The notes: a model not told the origin generated them from the sequence alone. 64,000 nt of DNA from Streptomyces sp. TLI_171 (GCF_003610255.1 NZ_RAPS01000003.1:62001-126000); one strand, 5' to 3'. Shown: positions 15,356-23,897, counted from the stretch's first letter. Program-made: numbers and translations.

Positions 15356-16245
15356 CCGATCGGACCAAGCTCGACGCGTGGCTGCTGATCGTGGGCGCCG
15401 GACCAGCCGGCTGCCACGCCGCCGCCGCGGCCGCAGGGGTCAAACGCGGGTCGCTGCTGATCGACCCGGCCGTACTGGCCGGGGGCAACCTCCCCCGCAT
15501 TACCCACCTCAACAACCTGCCGGGGTTCGCCAGCGGTGCGGCCTACGCGCAGGCACTCCGTAACCACCTGGCAGGTCTCGACGAGCTCTGCACATACATC
15601 CAGGCCGAAGTCGTCAAGGTTGAGGCCACCGACGACTGCGTGCGGGTGCTCCTGAGGGACGGCACCGCACTCGCCGGTGCCGCACTGGTTGCAGCCACCG
15701 GCGTACGCGCCGCCCACACCGCCGAGGTCCCGTGGATCACCTCCACCGCAGACTTCCCGCAACTGTCCGACTCGGCTCCCGAGGAGCTCGGCCACAACGT
15801 GGTCGTCCTCGGTGGCGACCGCCCGCTGGGGACGTGGCTACGCACCCACCCCGACGCTGGCCAAAAACTGACTGTGTGTCACACCGCTGCGGAAACGTAC
15901 AAGGTCGAAGAAGTCCAGGACGATCCCCGCGTCCGCCTCGTGAGCGTGGAAGCCGTCGACGTCAGCGGCCACGGTCCGTTCACGGTGGCCGTCACCCGCT
16001 CCGACGGCAGCCAGGAGATCATGACTGCCGAATCGGTGGCGACGAACGCCGGCACTCTGCCGCAGCCCCTTCCCGGCCTGGCGACCGGGCCGGACGGGTT
16101 CTGCCCACCCGATCGCCAGCACCCGCGAATCGTGACGGCAGGCGACATGAGCGGGCGACTCGCACAGCGGGTCTCGGTCGCCAGCGGAGCCGGTGCACGG
16201 GCTGCGTTGGAGCTGTACTCCCGGTTCGGCCGGCAGGCAGTGTGA
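15352..16245 (+). CDS. thioredoxin-reductase-like FAD oxidoreductase, no CxxC
   Basis: A 297-residue protein, GTG start coupled to the previous stop. The FAD-binding dinucleotide fold is at the N-terminus (LIVGAGPAGCHAAAAA, about 11-26), a loop resembling the TrxR GG...NxPGF motif at about 48-60 (GGNLPRITHLNNLPGFASG), a second nucleotide-binding segment near 145-155 (VVVLGGDRPLG) and the terminal FAD motif (TAGDMSGRLAQRVSVASGAG). The redox CxxC of true thioredoxin reductases is absent, so it is probably another NAD(P)H-dependent flavoenzyme or a flavin sensor paired with the hydrolase. Confidence 0.83.
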   Translation: MTDRTKLDAWLLIVGAGPAGCHAAAAAAGVKRGSLLIDPAVLAGGNLPRITHLNNLPGFASGAAYAQALRNHLAGLDELCTYIQAEVVKVEATDDCVRVLLRDGTALAGAALVAATGVRAAHTAEVPWITSTADFPQLSDSAPEELGHNVVVLGGDRPLGTWLRTHPDAGQKLTVCHTAAETYKVEEVQDDPRVRLVSVEAVDVSGHGPFTVAVTRSDGSQEIMTAESVATNAGTLPQPLPGLATGPDGFCPPDRQHPRIVTAGDMSGRLAQRVSVASGAGARAALELYSRFGRQAV

Positions 16246-16527
16246 TGAACAGTCAAGGGCGACACCCTGGCGATCGCAGTGCACCTGCGTGGCGTGAGAG
16301 GGGTGCGGTGGGTTTAGGATCAGATGCAGACCGTGACCATCGCGCTGGCGGAGTGTGGAAGCTCCGCCGGTCGGGGACGGCCGCAGAAAGATTAACGGCC
16401 CCGTGGCATCCGCGGCGGGGTGGAAGACCCGCCGGACTCGGTTGCCCGGGGCCGGTGAGCCAGGAGCTGTGTGATGGCGGCTCGACTGGCTCGTTGCGAC
16501 ACCTTTAGACAGAAGGAGGTGTGCGCT
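16246..16527 (+). ncRNA. structured leader candidate (hairpins with shared GTGGAAG loops)
   Basis: No gene is visible in this stretch, but it is rich in hairpins: GGCGGAG / CTCCGCC (16347-16368) and CGGCGGG / CCCGCCG (16413-16434), both presenting GTGGAAG in the loop, plus a GGCC-closed hairpin between them. It ends in a near-perfect AAGGAGGTG ribosome site (16513-16521) before a small open frame. It may be a regulatory leader; I could not match it to a known riboswitch. Confidence 0.35.
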
Positions 16528-16803
16528 GTGAATCAGCGTACCTGCTGGACGGCCCGTCAGCGCAACAGCGCCTGGCCAATGTCGCGCAGCTGCGGCCCAC
16601 GCTCGGTTGCTCTGGGCCCGTACGATTCTCAGATTTCCCTACTCGGCGCTCTACTTCGCCGTGTGGGGTCCACCCGTTCGCGTGTCGTCTTCGTTGAGGG
16701 CTTGACCCGTTCGGGTTCTGCCGGGCTCCGCGTCGTCAGGAGCACGATGTTCATCGCGACCCTGTCGCGCCAGCGGCGCGCCTCGGGGGTGGGGATGACC
16801 TAG
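16528..16803 (+). CDS. possible 91-residue leader protein
   Basis: GTG at 16528 follows a strong AAGGAGGTG. The product is basic and Ser/Arg/Val-rich with no recognisable domain. Codon use is not clearly typical, so the main support is the ribosome site. It may be a small protein or an upstream peptide linked to the structured leader and to the replication-type gene downstream. Confidence 0.3.
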   Translation: MNQRTCWTARQRNSAWPMSRSCGPRSVALGPYDSQISLLGALLRRVGSTRSRVVFVEGLTRSGSAGLRVVRSTMFIATLSRQRRASGVGMT

Positions 16804-17032
16804 CCCTACTGGGGCGGCGCTCTCGTTCGCTCGTCCTCCTGCCAGGGAGGGCGTTGCGAGCGGCGCCGCCCGGGAGCGTCACCGGTGCCAGCCGGCTGGA
16901 CTCCCAGATTTTCCTCGTGAGGGACCGCCCTGCCAGGGGCCTGTCGCCTCGCCTTTCTTCGGTTCTCCAAGAACCGCTCCGGCCCACGAGGGGCCTTTGC
17001 GTTCCCTCCTGCGCGATGAGGAGAGCAAGGTC

Positions 17033-17155
17033 ATGATGCAGCACAGTGCTGCCGTTTTCCACTCCGGCGTGCCCACATGCCGGCGAAACCGCCTGTTTCC
17101 GGCCGTACCGACGGACTCCGCTTCGCATGTGATGGCCCCTCGGGGTGCCCGGTGA
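17033..17155 (+). CDS. 40-residue leader ORF coupled to the replication-type gene
   Basis: ATG at 17033 behind GAGGAG; stop TGA at 17153-17155 overlaps the GTG (17152) of the next gene. The peptide (MMQHSAAVFHSGVP...) is basic and short. The GTGA overlap implies translational coupling and suggests it tunes expression of the following gene. Confidence 0.45.
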   Translation: MMQHSAAVFHSGVPTCRRNRLFPAVPTDSASHVMAPRGAR

Positions 17156-18665
17156 GCGTGCAGGCGATGTTGATGAACCGACCGTCCAGCGCCTCAGCTT
17201 CCGCATCGGGACGGTTCTCGCCGTGTGCACCGGTGTTGCCTCGGCTGCTGGTGCCGACGGCGGAGCAGTGGGTGACGGCCACGCGGGGCCGGGTCGCGGT
17301 GGACCCGTACTCGTGGATGCAGGCGGTGCACTGGGTGGTGGCCTCGGGCTGCTACCGGCCGTCGCGTTCGCACGGGCCGCGGGAGATGGGACGCACCGCG
17401 ATCCGCACCGCGCAGCTGCTCATGGAGCTGTCGCCGTGCCGTCCCGGGGTGGACTACCTGGCGCGACGGTTGGGCGTGACGGAGCGGACCGCGCAGTACC
17501 AGCTGGACATGCTGCGCGAGTCCGGCCTGCTCGCCTACGTGGCGAAGGGCACCCGGGTGCGCGGGGAGAAGGCGAAGGCGTCTGAGTTCGCCCGGGTGAT
17601 CCCGGCCCAGTTCGACGTCGCGTTGGGCGTGCGGGTCGCGGGGGAGGACAGTGGCCGGCGGGTGGTGGGCATTGCGGAGGCGGGTCGGGCGGTGATGGCG
17701 CTGCTGGGCAAGCGGGCGTCGCGCAAGGTCCACGCGGCCCGACCGAAGTCGTCCGCGAAAGCCTCGCTGAGGGTGGGTCAGACCACCTCCGCCGGCGTGG
17801 AGTCCCAGGTGTCACAGGCTTCTGACGTCGCCTCAGCAGCGGTCGGCCGTTGCACCCCAATGGGGGTGGTTGCTGTACTTCTCCTGCTGACGGTTGTACT
17901 CACCTTCCCTCTGAGACAGACGTCGCGAGCGGGAATCCGAAGTCCACCACCGCGAAGAAGTCCGGCAAGCAGTCGGGCCGGGGTGGTCGGACGCTCAACC
18001 GGGTCGGGCGGCGGTTCCAGCTGGCCGCGGAGCTGGTTCGGCAGGTGCCGTGGCTGCGCCGTGCCCAGGTGGCCCGGGTCGCGTGGATGGTCCAGGACGT
18101 GGCTGACGCAGGCTGGAGCGCCGAGGACGTCGCGGCCTGGCTGTCCATGGTCGAGGCACCCAAGCGCGGCACCTTCCGGCCCACCGGCCTGCTCGGACAC
18201 CGGCTGCGCGGCATGACGCAGATGCCCGGCTGGCGTACCCCGGCCGAGCGCGCCGTCCAGGTCGAGCGGTGGCGTGACTCCCGCTCGGCCGCCCGAGCCC
18301 GTCACGACCGCACCAGCACCGAGTGGACCATCACCGACTGGCGACAGCCAGCAACCCGTGCCGCCGCCCGGCTCGTTGACGAGGCATTCGCCCAGGTCCG
18401 GCAGGCCGACGTCCAGAACGCCCAGGAGCTGGAGCTGTTCGCCCAGGACCAGGACGGCCTGGTCGACCTGGACCAGCTCACCCGTGAGGACGTCCGCGAA
18501 CTGCGCGCCCTCGGCCAGAAGGACCCGCAGATGGTCCTGATGGCGATCCGGGAGTTCGGCGAGGGCTACGCCCGCCGCCTCTATACCCACGGCCTGGTCG
18601 ACCAGGTCCTGCGCCTGCGGCACACCGGCCGCATGGTGATCCACCAGCCCTGGAGGTCCGCATGA
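17152..18665 (+). pseudogene. frameshifted HTH / replication-initiator-type protein gene
   Basis: Two halves in different frames make one recognisable protein. The first (17152 to about 17857) has a winged helix (VDYLARRLGVTERTAQYQLD) and ends ...VGRCTP. The second (from about 17859) continues NGGGCCTSPADG, then a basic segment and a helical C-terminus to 18665. In the intact family the text reads CTPNGGGCC across the joint, so one C appears to be missing from the CCCC run at 17855-17858. This family is frequent in Streptomyces plasmids and islands and is annotated either as HTH regulator or as replication initiator. A sequencing error or programmed slip is possible. Confidence 0.65.
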
Positions 18666-19480
18666 ACCAGCCCTCCGCCAGCGGCATCGACCTAGCCCGC
18701 GTTGCCCTCAAAGCCGCCCGCGACGCCGCCCGCACCCGCGGCACGGACGCCGCCGGCGGGGCCAGCGCCACCACCCGGCCCGCCCGGCGCCGCACCCTGC
18801 GCACCGGCGGCCGCGACCCGATCGGCCTCGGCGCCGCCTTCGCCAGCCTCGTCACCGACCGGGGCTGGGAGACGCCCACCGCCGGCGGCGGCGTCATCGA
18901 CCAGTGGGCCGACATCGCCCCCGAACTCGCCGGGAAGGTCGCGCCGGTGCACTACGACCCGCGCACCGGCCGCCTCGACCTCCAGCCCGCCACCACCGCC
19001 TACGCGACCCAGCTGCGCCTGCTCGGCCGCCAGCTCGTCGCCCGGATCAACGGCAAGGTGGGCCGGACCGTGGTGCGCGACCTTCGGGTCCTGCCGCCCC
19101 GCGCCCTCGCCGCCACCGGCTCGGCACAGTCGGCCGGGCATCGCCAGGTGCCCGTCCGGCCCGAAGCCCCGGCCCGCACCCGCGACGACGTGGCGAGCCC
19201 CGGATTCCACGAGGCGCTCGCCGGGATCCGGCGCGCGGCCGCCATGACCAACCCGACAGTCGCCGCCGCGATCGCCCGCCAGGACGCGGCCATCCTCCGA
19301 GGACGGGAGCCCGAAGAGCTGTTCGCCGAGGTCGTGGCAGTCCGCGACCACCAGGACCAGACCGCCGCCCGCGCCGCGGCCGCGGCCAGCTCCCAGGCGA
19401 TCGCCGAACGCCTGGCCCGGGCCGACAAGGCCGCCCGCAGCACCGGCACGCCTCCGACGACTCTCAGCGGCGCCGCATAG
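18662..19480 (+). CDS. DUF721 / DciA-like protein
   Basis: A 272-residue protein whose ATG overlaps the previous stop. Residues 50-145 match the DUF721 pattern: a helical start (GLGAAFASLVTDRGW), W...IAPELA, strand (GRLDLQPATTAYATQLRLL) and VARINGKVG...VVRDLRV. DciA/DUF721 proteins help load the replicative helicase DnaB in many bacteria. Coupling to a replication-type gene supports a role in replication of the element. The ~120-residue Ala/Arg-rich C-terminal extension is helical and unassigned. Confidence 0.82.
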   Translation: MNQPSASGIDLARVALKAARDAARTRGTDAAGGASATTRPARRRTLRTGGRDPIGLGAAFASLVTDRGWETPTAGGGVIDQWADIAPELAGKVAPVHYDPRTGRLDLQPATTAYATQLRLLGRQLVARINGKVGRTVVRDLRVLPPRALAATGSAQSAGHRQVPVRPEAPARTRDDVASPGFHEALAGIRRAAAMTNPTVAAAIARQDAAILRGREPEELFAEVVAVRDHQDQTAARAAAAASSQAIAERLARADKAARSTGTPPTTLSGAA

Positions 19481-19573
19481 TCCGGACCACTTCGCCGACC
19501 ACCCACTGACCGCTACCGTCGATCCTGCGGACACCGCCCCGGCGGCGCCGCCACCACCACAGAGGAGGACCAG

Positions 19574-19891
19574 GTGACCACCCAACCCGACCACCAGGGA
19601 ACGGCTCCCACCCGGCCGGCCACCCTGCACGAACTCCGCACCGCCCTGTCCCGCTACGGCCTGCCGGGCGACCGCGAGGCCTTCGAACAGGACCTGGCCG
19701 CCGCCCTCGACGCCTCCCCGATCGGCGACCTCGCCGCGGTCAGCGAGGTCATCGCCACCTACCGCCACCGCCTGGACCTGCGCACCGACGAACGGGCGAT
19801 GGCGTCCCTGGCCGCGCCCATCGGCGGGCAGCACTGGATCCCGGCCGCCGAGGCCTTCGCCCGGCTGCGCACCGCTGGCGCCGAACGGTGA
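19574..19891 (+). CDS. DUF6247-like putative antitoxin
   Basis: A 105-residue protein; GTG 19574 after GAGGAGG. Core HELRTALSRYGLPGDREAFE, then FEQDLAAALDASPIGDLAAV and a helix ending in a short linker, resembling the DUF6247 family that commonly precedes RelE-like toxins in streptomycetes. It overlaps the next gene by four bases (GTGA). Antitoxin function is inferred from that pairing. Confidence 0.6.
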   Translation: MTTQPDHQGTAPTRPATLHELRTALSRYGLPGDREAFEQDLAAALDASPIGDLAAVSEVIATYRHRLDLRTDERAMASLAAPIGGQHWIPAAEAFARLRTAGAER

Positions 19892-20187
19892 CCGACCAGC
19901 CCGAGCAACAGCCGGACCCGCTCCACGTCTTCCTCTCCGACGCCGCCGAACAGGCCCTCGCAGCCCTGCAGCCTGGCGAGCTGGACGCTGTCGAGAAACT
20001 CGTCGAACGCCTCGCGATCCACCCGCGTCTGGGAATCCCCGTGCCGGGCGGAAGCGACCCCGGGATCGACGACTACACCGCCCGCACCGACCCGGCCGCC
20101 GACACCGGCGACCGCATCAGCGTGGTGTACCGCCTGCACGAGACCATGGGCTCGGTGTTCATCACCTGGGTGATCGCCGGACCCTGA
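19888..20187 (+). CDS. RelE/ParE-like putative toxin
   Basis: A 99-residue protein starting at the overlapping GTG 19888. N-terminal helices (SDAAEQALAALQPGELDAVEKL) and a C-terminal sheet (RISVVYRLHETMGSVFITWV) follow the RelE/ParE order of two helices then a beta-sheet. RelE members cleave mRNA at the ribosome; ParE members poison gyrase. The catalytic residues cannot be judged by eye. With the DUF6247-like gene it forms a candidate stabilisation module. Confidence 0.65.
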   Translation: MTDQPEQQPDPLHVFLSDAAEQALAALQPGELDAVEKLVERLAIHPRLGIPVPGGSDPGIDDYTARTDPAADTGDRISVVYRLHETMGSVFITWVIAGP

Positions 20188-20214
20188 CTCGCTGTCAACC
20201 TCGCCCCCGAACGT

Positions 20215-20253
20215 GGCCGGGCCCCTCACGCTCGAATCGCGAGGGGCCCGGCC
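20215..20253 (+). terminator. 13-bp stem terminator after the RelE-like gene
   Basis: GGCCGGGCCCCTC (20215-20227) pairs perfectly with GAGGGGCCCGGCC (20241-20253); loop 13 bases. 28 bases past the stop. Confidence 0.75.
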
Positions 20254-20355
20254 ATCAGCGTATGCCGATGTGCCGCCTCAGCTGGGCGAATTTCCGCCCA
20301 TTTCGCACAACGTGCCATGCTCGTCCCGACATTGGCCCGTGAAAGTGACGATCGC

Positions 20356-21306
20356 ATGCGCAAGCAGGACCTCCAGGATGGTCTCGCCCGGCGGTACAAC
20401 TCGATCTCGACGGCCCGGAGGCAGAACTGCGGGAAGCAGCTCCAGTACGCCGCGGACTGGATCCGCAAGCAGCCGGAGCTGATGGGGTTCCTCCAGGAAG
20501 CCCGTCGGAGAGAGGAACCGCCGGAGCGCGAGCAGTGGCTGGACGAGTGTGAGAGCGAGCTCGGCATCGTCTGGCCGACCGACACGGAGGAGGGCCAGGC
20601 CGCGCTGGCCTGGGACCTGCTCGACAACCTCGACCCCGACAGGGTCGAACACCTGGCCGTGGACATCTTCGTCCGCGCCGGCGTCAACAACATCGACCAC
20701 ATGGTCGGCCGCTTCGCCACCGAGGTGTTCACCCCGCTGTTCCAGTGGCTCAGCGAGCAGGTCCAGCGCACGAGCAGCGTCGTCCACACCCTGCGCCGGT
20801 ACGTCTACGAGACGGAGACATTCAGCCGTGACGCCCTCTACGCCGAGTACCTGACCCGGACCTCCACCGGCGAGGAGCTCTACAACGACAACCTGCAGCT
20901 GCACCTGTTCCGGGACGGCGAGTACGTCACCTACGCGAAGGTCCGATCCGCCTCCGGCGAGCCCGACCTTGTCGGCGACCTCGACACGTGGGATCCGATC
21001 GTGCTCGACGGGAAGCTGTACAAACGCGACCTGAAGTATGTGGGCAAGGGCGTCAGGCAGGTGTACGACTACGCCGTCGACCACAACAAGCACACCGGCT
21101 ACCTCGTGGTCTTCAACCTCACCGACCACATCCTGAAGGTCGCCGGCGACGGGCCCACCGGATCATGGCCGCCATACTTCGAGATCGATGACGTGCGGAT
21201 CTACGTCTTCATCGTGCGCGCCCTCCCGCCGGAGACGACCGCGAGCAAGCGCGGCATCGCGCATGTGGCCACACTGACCAAGGACATGACGCAACAGGAC
21301 GTCTAG
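20356..21306 (+). CDS. putative PD-(D/E)XK-type nuclease
   Basis: A 316-residue protein from ATG 20356; an in-frame ATG at 20317 would add 13 residues, and neither has a good ribosome site. The N-terminal ~150 residues are helical. The C-terminal half carries E202-P-D204 followed by V-L-D218-G-K220, then KRDLKYVGKGVRQVYDYA, a layout seen in restriction-like nucleases (acidic residue, then D-X-K on a strand, then a Q/Y-bearing helix). It stands alone between two strong terminators. Solitary nucleases in accessory DNA are often defence or homing-type genes; that is inference. Confidence 0.6.
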   Translation: MRKQDLQDGLARRYNSISTARRQNCGKQLQYAADWIRKQPELMGFLQEARRREEPPEREQWLDECESELGIVWPTDTEEGQAALAWDLLDNLDPDRVEHLAVDIFVRAGVNNIDHMVGRFATEVFTPLFQWLSEQVQRTSSVVHTLRRYVYETETFSRDALYAEYLTRTSTGEELYNDNLQLHLFRDGEYVTYAKVRSASGEPDLVGDLDTWDPIVLDGKLYKRDLKYVGKGVRQVYDYAVDHNKHTGYLVVFNLTDHILKVAGDGPTGSWPPYFEIDDVRIYVFIVRALPPETTASKRGIAHVATLTKDMTQQDV

Positions 21307-21319
21307 GGAGTCGATCGCC

Positions 21320-21359
21320 GCGTTTCCCCTGGACAATCCCGGTTGTCCAGGGGAAACGC
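21320..21359 (+). terminator. 17-bp perfect stem terminator
   Basis: GCGTTTCCCCTGGACAA (21320-21336) and TTGTCCAGGGGAAACGC (21343-21359), loop TCCCGG, 13 bases after the nuclease stop. It may work in both directions. Confidence 0.8.
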
Positions 21360-21746
21360 AGACCGGTGGACAACCGCAGCAGCGAGGAGGACCGACCAGT
21401 CCGATTCGGCGACCTGGAAGGTGCGGCGCACGCTGCTGGGCTCCCCACCGCGCAAGGCCCTGTGACTCCGACCGATAACTTGCGAGGCTCCGCCGAGTCG
21501 GCGCAGGCCAGTGCCATGTTCCGAGCTGCAGTCTGCGAGCCGTTCCGAATGATGGTTTGCGAGGCCGGATACGGCCGACTCGGTCGAGACGACGATCTGC
21601 AGTTCAGCGCCGCCCTCCATGACTCGCAAGGTGCAGGTCGGATTCGCAGGCGGTCGAAGTCACACCAACAGGATCTGGAGGCCAGTCGGTCCGGCAGTTT
21701 CTCCCCGGGGGGACTTCCCGGACACGATTCGGTCTAGCATCCGGGC
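21360..21746. other. gene-poor stretch upstream of the PRGET protein
   Basis: No convincing gene. An open frame (GTG 21366 to 21737) has mixed codon use and no ribosome site. The stretch holds one copy of the GTTTCTCCCCGGGG motif at 21697-21710, 37 bases before the start codon of the next gene; the copy inside that gene's start is at 21751. Confidence 0.4.
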
Positions 21747-22534
21747 ATGAGTTTCTCCCCGGGGGTCAACGAGGTGTCCGAGCCGGTGCTTTTCGGCGCG
21801 CCCGAATGCGAGGTGTGCGGCGGCGAGATGCCGGAGCGCAAGGGCACCGGGCGGCGGGCGAAGTACTGCTCGAAGGCATGCTCGTCGAAGGCCGACCGGC
21901 AGCGCGAGCGCGAGCGGCGGGATGCTCTCGTCGCAGCCGCAGCGACCACCGAATCGCCGCGGGGGGAAACAGGGGCACCTGTCGACGGCCTTCTGCGGCC
22001 GCTCGGCTTCCCTGTGGGCACCGACGGGGGCGAGCTGCTCGAAGCCGCCGCCGAGCTCTACCGACAGACCAGGCTGTTCGTGATCCAGCTCCACCGTGCA
22101 GCCCGCAACACCGACTCTGACCTGCTGCGAAGCGCCGGAGCCGACATGCGCAGCGCTGCCTACGTTTTGACCGCACGCCACAGCGAACTCGTCGGCCAGA
22201 TGCTCGCAGAGCACCCCCTCGCGGCACCGGCCCCACCGGCGGAGTACCCCGAGCCGGGTGTTCTGCCCCGGGGGGAAACCTTCGATGCGCAGCGGATCGC
22301 CGCCTCGGTCGACCCCGCGATGCTCGCCACTCACGCACCGGCGGAGACGGCCGCCCGCCCTGCTGTTGCCGGGCCGGCAGCGGCCGCGGAATCCACCCGG
22401 GGTGAAACGACGGCCCCCGAAGCCGCTCCGCAGGGCGCTCAGGGAGCTCAACCCTTCACCGATATGCCCCGGGGGGAAACGTCCGCTCGGGCCGACGGCC
22501 CTTCGGTGCCGCCGCCTGCGCCCCGGGGAGAAAC
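21697..22534. repeat. seven GTTTCYCCCCGGGG boxes, five encoding PRGET
   Basis: A 14-bp motif recurs at 21697 and 21751 as GTTTCTCCCCGGGG, and as its complement (CCCCGGGGRGAAAC and close variants) at 21957, 22266, 22395, 22467 and 22521. The five complementary copies are all in the same codon phase and encode PRGET (TRGET once); the copy at 21751 encodes FSPG; the copy at 21697 is non-coding. The copies at 21751 and 22521 are near-perfect complements. Protein-binding DNA boxes or a duplicated peptide are both possible. Confidence 0.6.
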
Positions 22535-22979
22535 GCCTGCCGACCCGGAAACCCGCGCACCCGTTCCGGGGCCGGCCCTGTCCGGCGACCGACTGCGTGA
22601 CCTGGTCGACGAGCGCCTCGCCCAGCAGGGCCCCAGCGACAGCACGCCGGCGGACTCGGTCGGGACAGTGAGCGTCCCGCGCGATCCGCTGCAGCGCGGC
22701 CTGCCCCGCAGCATGGACGTCCGCATCCCGCTCGACGAGAACACCTTCGGCTACAACTGGGTGCTGGCCGGGTGGACGGTGCAGCCGGACGTCCTGGTCG
22801 TCCTCGGTGAGGGCCACCCAGTCGGGTGGGTCGAGCGAGGTCTGGACGGCGGCGAGGGCTGGGTCGCGGTGTACGGGGGCTACTTCCTCGGTGACCCCGC
22901 CACCCAGCAGGCCATCCTGCACGACACAGCGGAGCAAGCCGCACAGCTCATGCACCAGGCATACGCCGTGGACCTCTGA
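21747..22979 (+). CDS. zinc-knuckle protein with PRGET repeats
   Basis: A 410-residue protein from ATG 21747. Residues 20-55 carry a treble-clef-like CEVCGGEMP...YCSKAC segment and a basic helix (KADRQRERERR), suggesting nucleic-acid binding. A helical domain (about 85-150) follows, then a Pro/Ala-rich linker with five (P/T)RGET repeats, and a C-terminal alpha/beta domain (about 280-410; FGYNWVLAGWTVQPDVLVVL). Not a family I recognise. The N-terminal knuckle resembles the CxxC...C zinc motifs of plasmid-borne DNA-binding proteins. Confidence 0.72.
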   Translation: MSFSPGVNEVSEPVLFGAPECEVCGGEMPERKGTGRRAKYCSKACSSKADRQRERERRDALVAAAATTESPRGETGAPVDGLLRPLGFPVGTDGGELLEAAAELYRQTRLFVIQLHRAARNTDSDLLRSAGADMRSAAYVLTARHSELVGQMLAEHPLAAPAPPAEYPEPGVLPRGETFDAQRIAASVDPAMLATHAPAETAARPAVAGPAAAAESTRGETTAPEAAPQGAQGAQPFTDMPRGETSARADGPSVPPPAPRGETPADPETRAPVPGPALSGDRLRDLVDERLAQQGPSDSTPADSVGTVSVPRDPLQRGLPRSMDVRIPLDENTFGYNWVLAGWTVQPDVLVVLGEGHPVGWVERGLDGGEGWVAVYGGYFLGDPATQQAILHDTAEQAAQLMHQAYAVDL

Positions 22980-23174
22980 GCACACTGGCGGCTTGATTTG
23001 CGGCCATCCGGCCGTTCGCCGCGTCGTTCTCTCCGGGCCCGAGGCTCAAGCCGCGGAGAGGTGGGCCCGGGTGAATCCTGCCTCGGGCACCGCGATCGAC
23101 GGCGGCTACAGTTCGACCCAGCCGCGCTGGCCATGGGGAGCGCCGAGCGGCTACTTCGGACAGGAGACGACGAC

Positions 23175-23897
23175 GTGCCCACGGCCCTGGCTGTGTCCCT
23201 CGCCGCGCTGCTCGGCCTGCCCGCCGGCGCGGCTGCCCGGCGCGCCGCCATCGCCTACACCGTCCCCACCGGCCAGCCGTCACGCACCAGTTGCCCGCAC
23301 TGCCAAGCGCCCGTCACCTCTCTCGCGCTCCGTACCGCCCTGGGTCGCTGCCACTCGTGCCATCGACGCCTCGGGGCGCCCGCCCTTCTGCCGGAGCTCC
23401 TGACCGCGGCACTGTGGGCCCTGGTCATCACGGCCCTCGGCCTGTCCTGGACCGCCGTCGCGATGCTGTGGCTCTCCGCCTGCGGCGTTGCTCTCGCCCT
23501 CGCCGACTGGACGGACCATCTGCTCCCCGACCGGCTCACCCTTCCCACCGGCGCCGGCCTGATCACCCTCCTCGGCATTGCCGCCGTCGCGGACCGAGAT
23601 GGTGGCGCCTTCGTCCAGGCGCTCGGCGGAGGCCTGGCGCTCGGAAGCTTCTACTTCCTCGTCGCGCTCTTCTCGAACGTCGGCCTGGGCGACGTCAAAC
23701 TGGCACCGACGCTCGGCGCCGCGCTCGCCTGGTTCGGCTGGCGCTACCTGCTTCCCGGCCTACTCCTCGGCTTCGTCCTCGGGGCGCTCTACGGGATCGC
23801 GCTGCTCATCACCCGACGCGTCTCTCGCACGCACACCATCGCCTTCGGGCCGTTCATGATCAGCGGCACTCTCGCGGTCTGCCTGCTCGCCGGCTGA
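23175..23897 (+). CDS. A24-family prepilin peptidase (TadV/PilD-like)
   Basis: A 240-residue membrane aspartic protease. GTG 23175 is favoured by AGGAGA at the right distance; ATG 23133 is an alternative. A CPHC...CHSC four-cysteine zinc site is followed by five or six transmembrane helices. Catalytic aspartates are in ALADWTDHLLPD and in the GxGD motif GLGDVKL. Such enzymes cut the leader of type IV/Flp pilins at Gly. The Tad operon at 27-39 kb carries no peptidase of its own, so this gene is its natural partner. It lacks a full N-terminal methylase domain. Confidence 0.9.
   Translation: MPTALAVSLAALLGLPAGAAARRAAIAYTVPTGQPSRTSCPHCQAPVTSLALRTALGRCHSCHRRLGAPALLPELLTAALWALVITALGLSWTAVAMLWLSACGVALALADWTDHLLPDRLTLPTGAGLITLLGIAAVADRDGGAFVQALGGGLALGSFYFLVALFSNVGLGDVKLAPTLGAALAWFGWRYLLPGLLLGFVLGALYGIALLITRRVSRTHTIAFGPFMISGTLAVCLLAG

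Noticed and set aside
16330..16527. Cobalamin riboswitch suggested by GAGCCAGGAGCTG
   Set aside because: The rest of the B12-box architecture is missing, so only an unclassified structured leader is reported.
17889..18216. Continuation of the first frame of the replication-type gene after the frameshift
   Set aside because: Text turns to Arg/Pro/Ser-rich low complexity, while the other frame continues the conserved protein.
21366..21737. 123-codon open frame upstream of the PRGET gene
   Set aside because: No ribosome site, mixed codon use and no domain; treated as intergenic.
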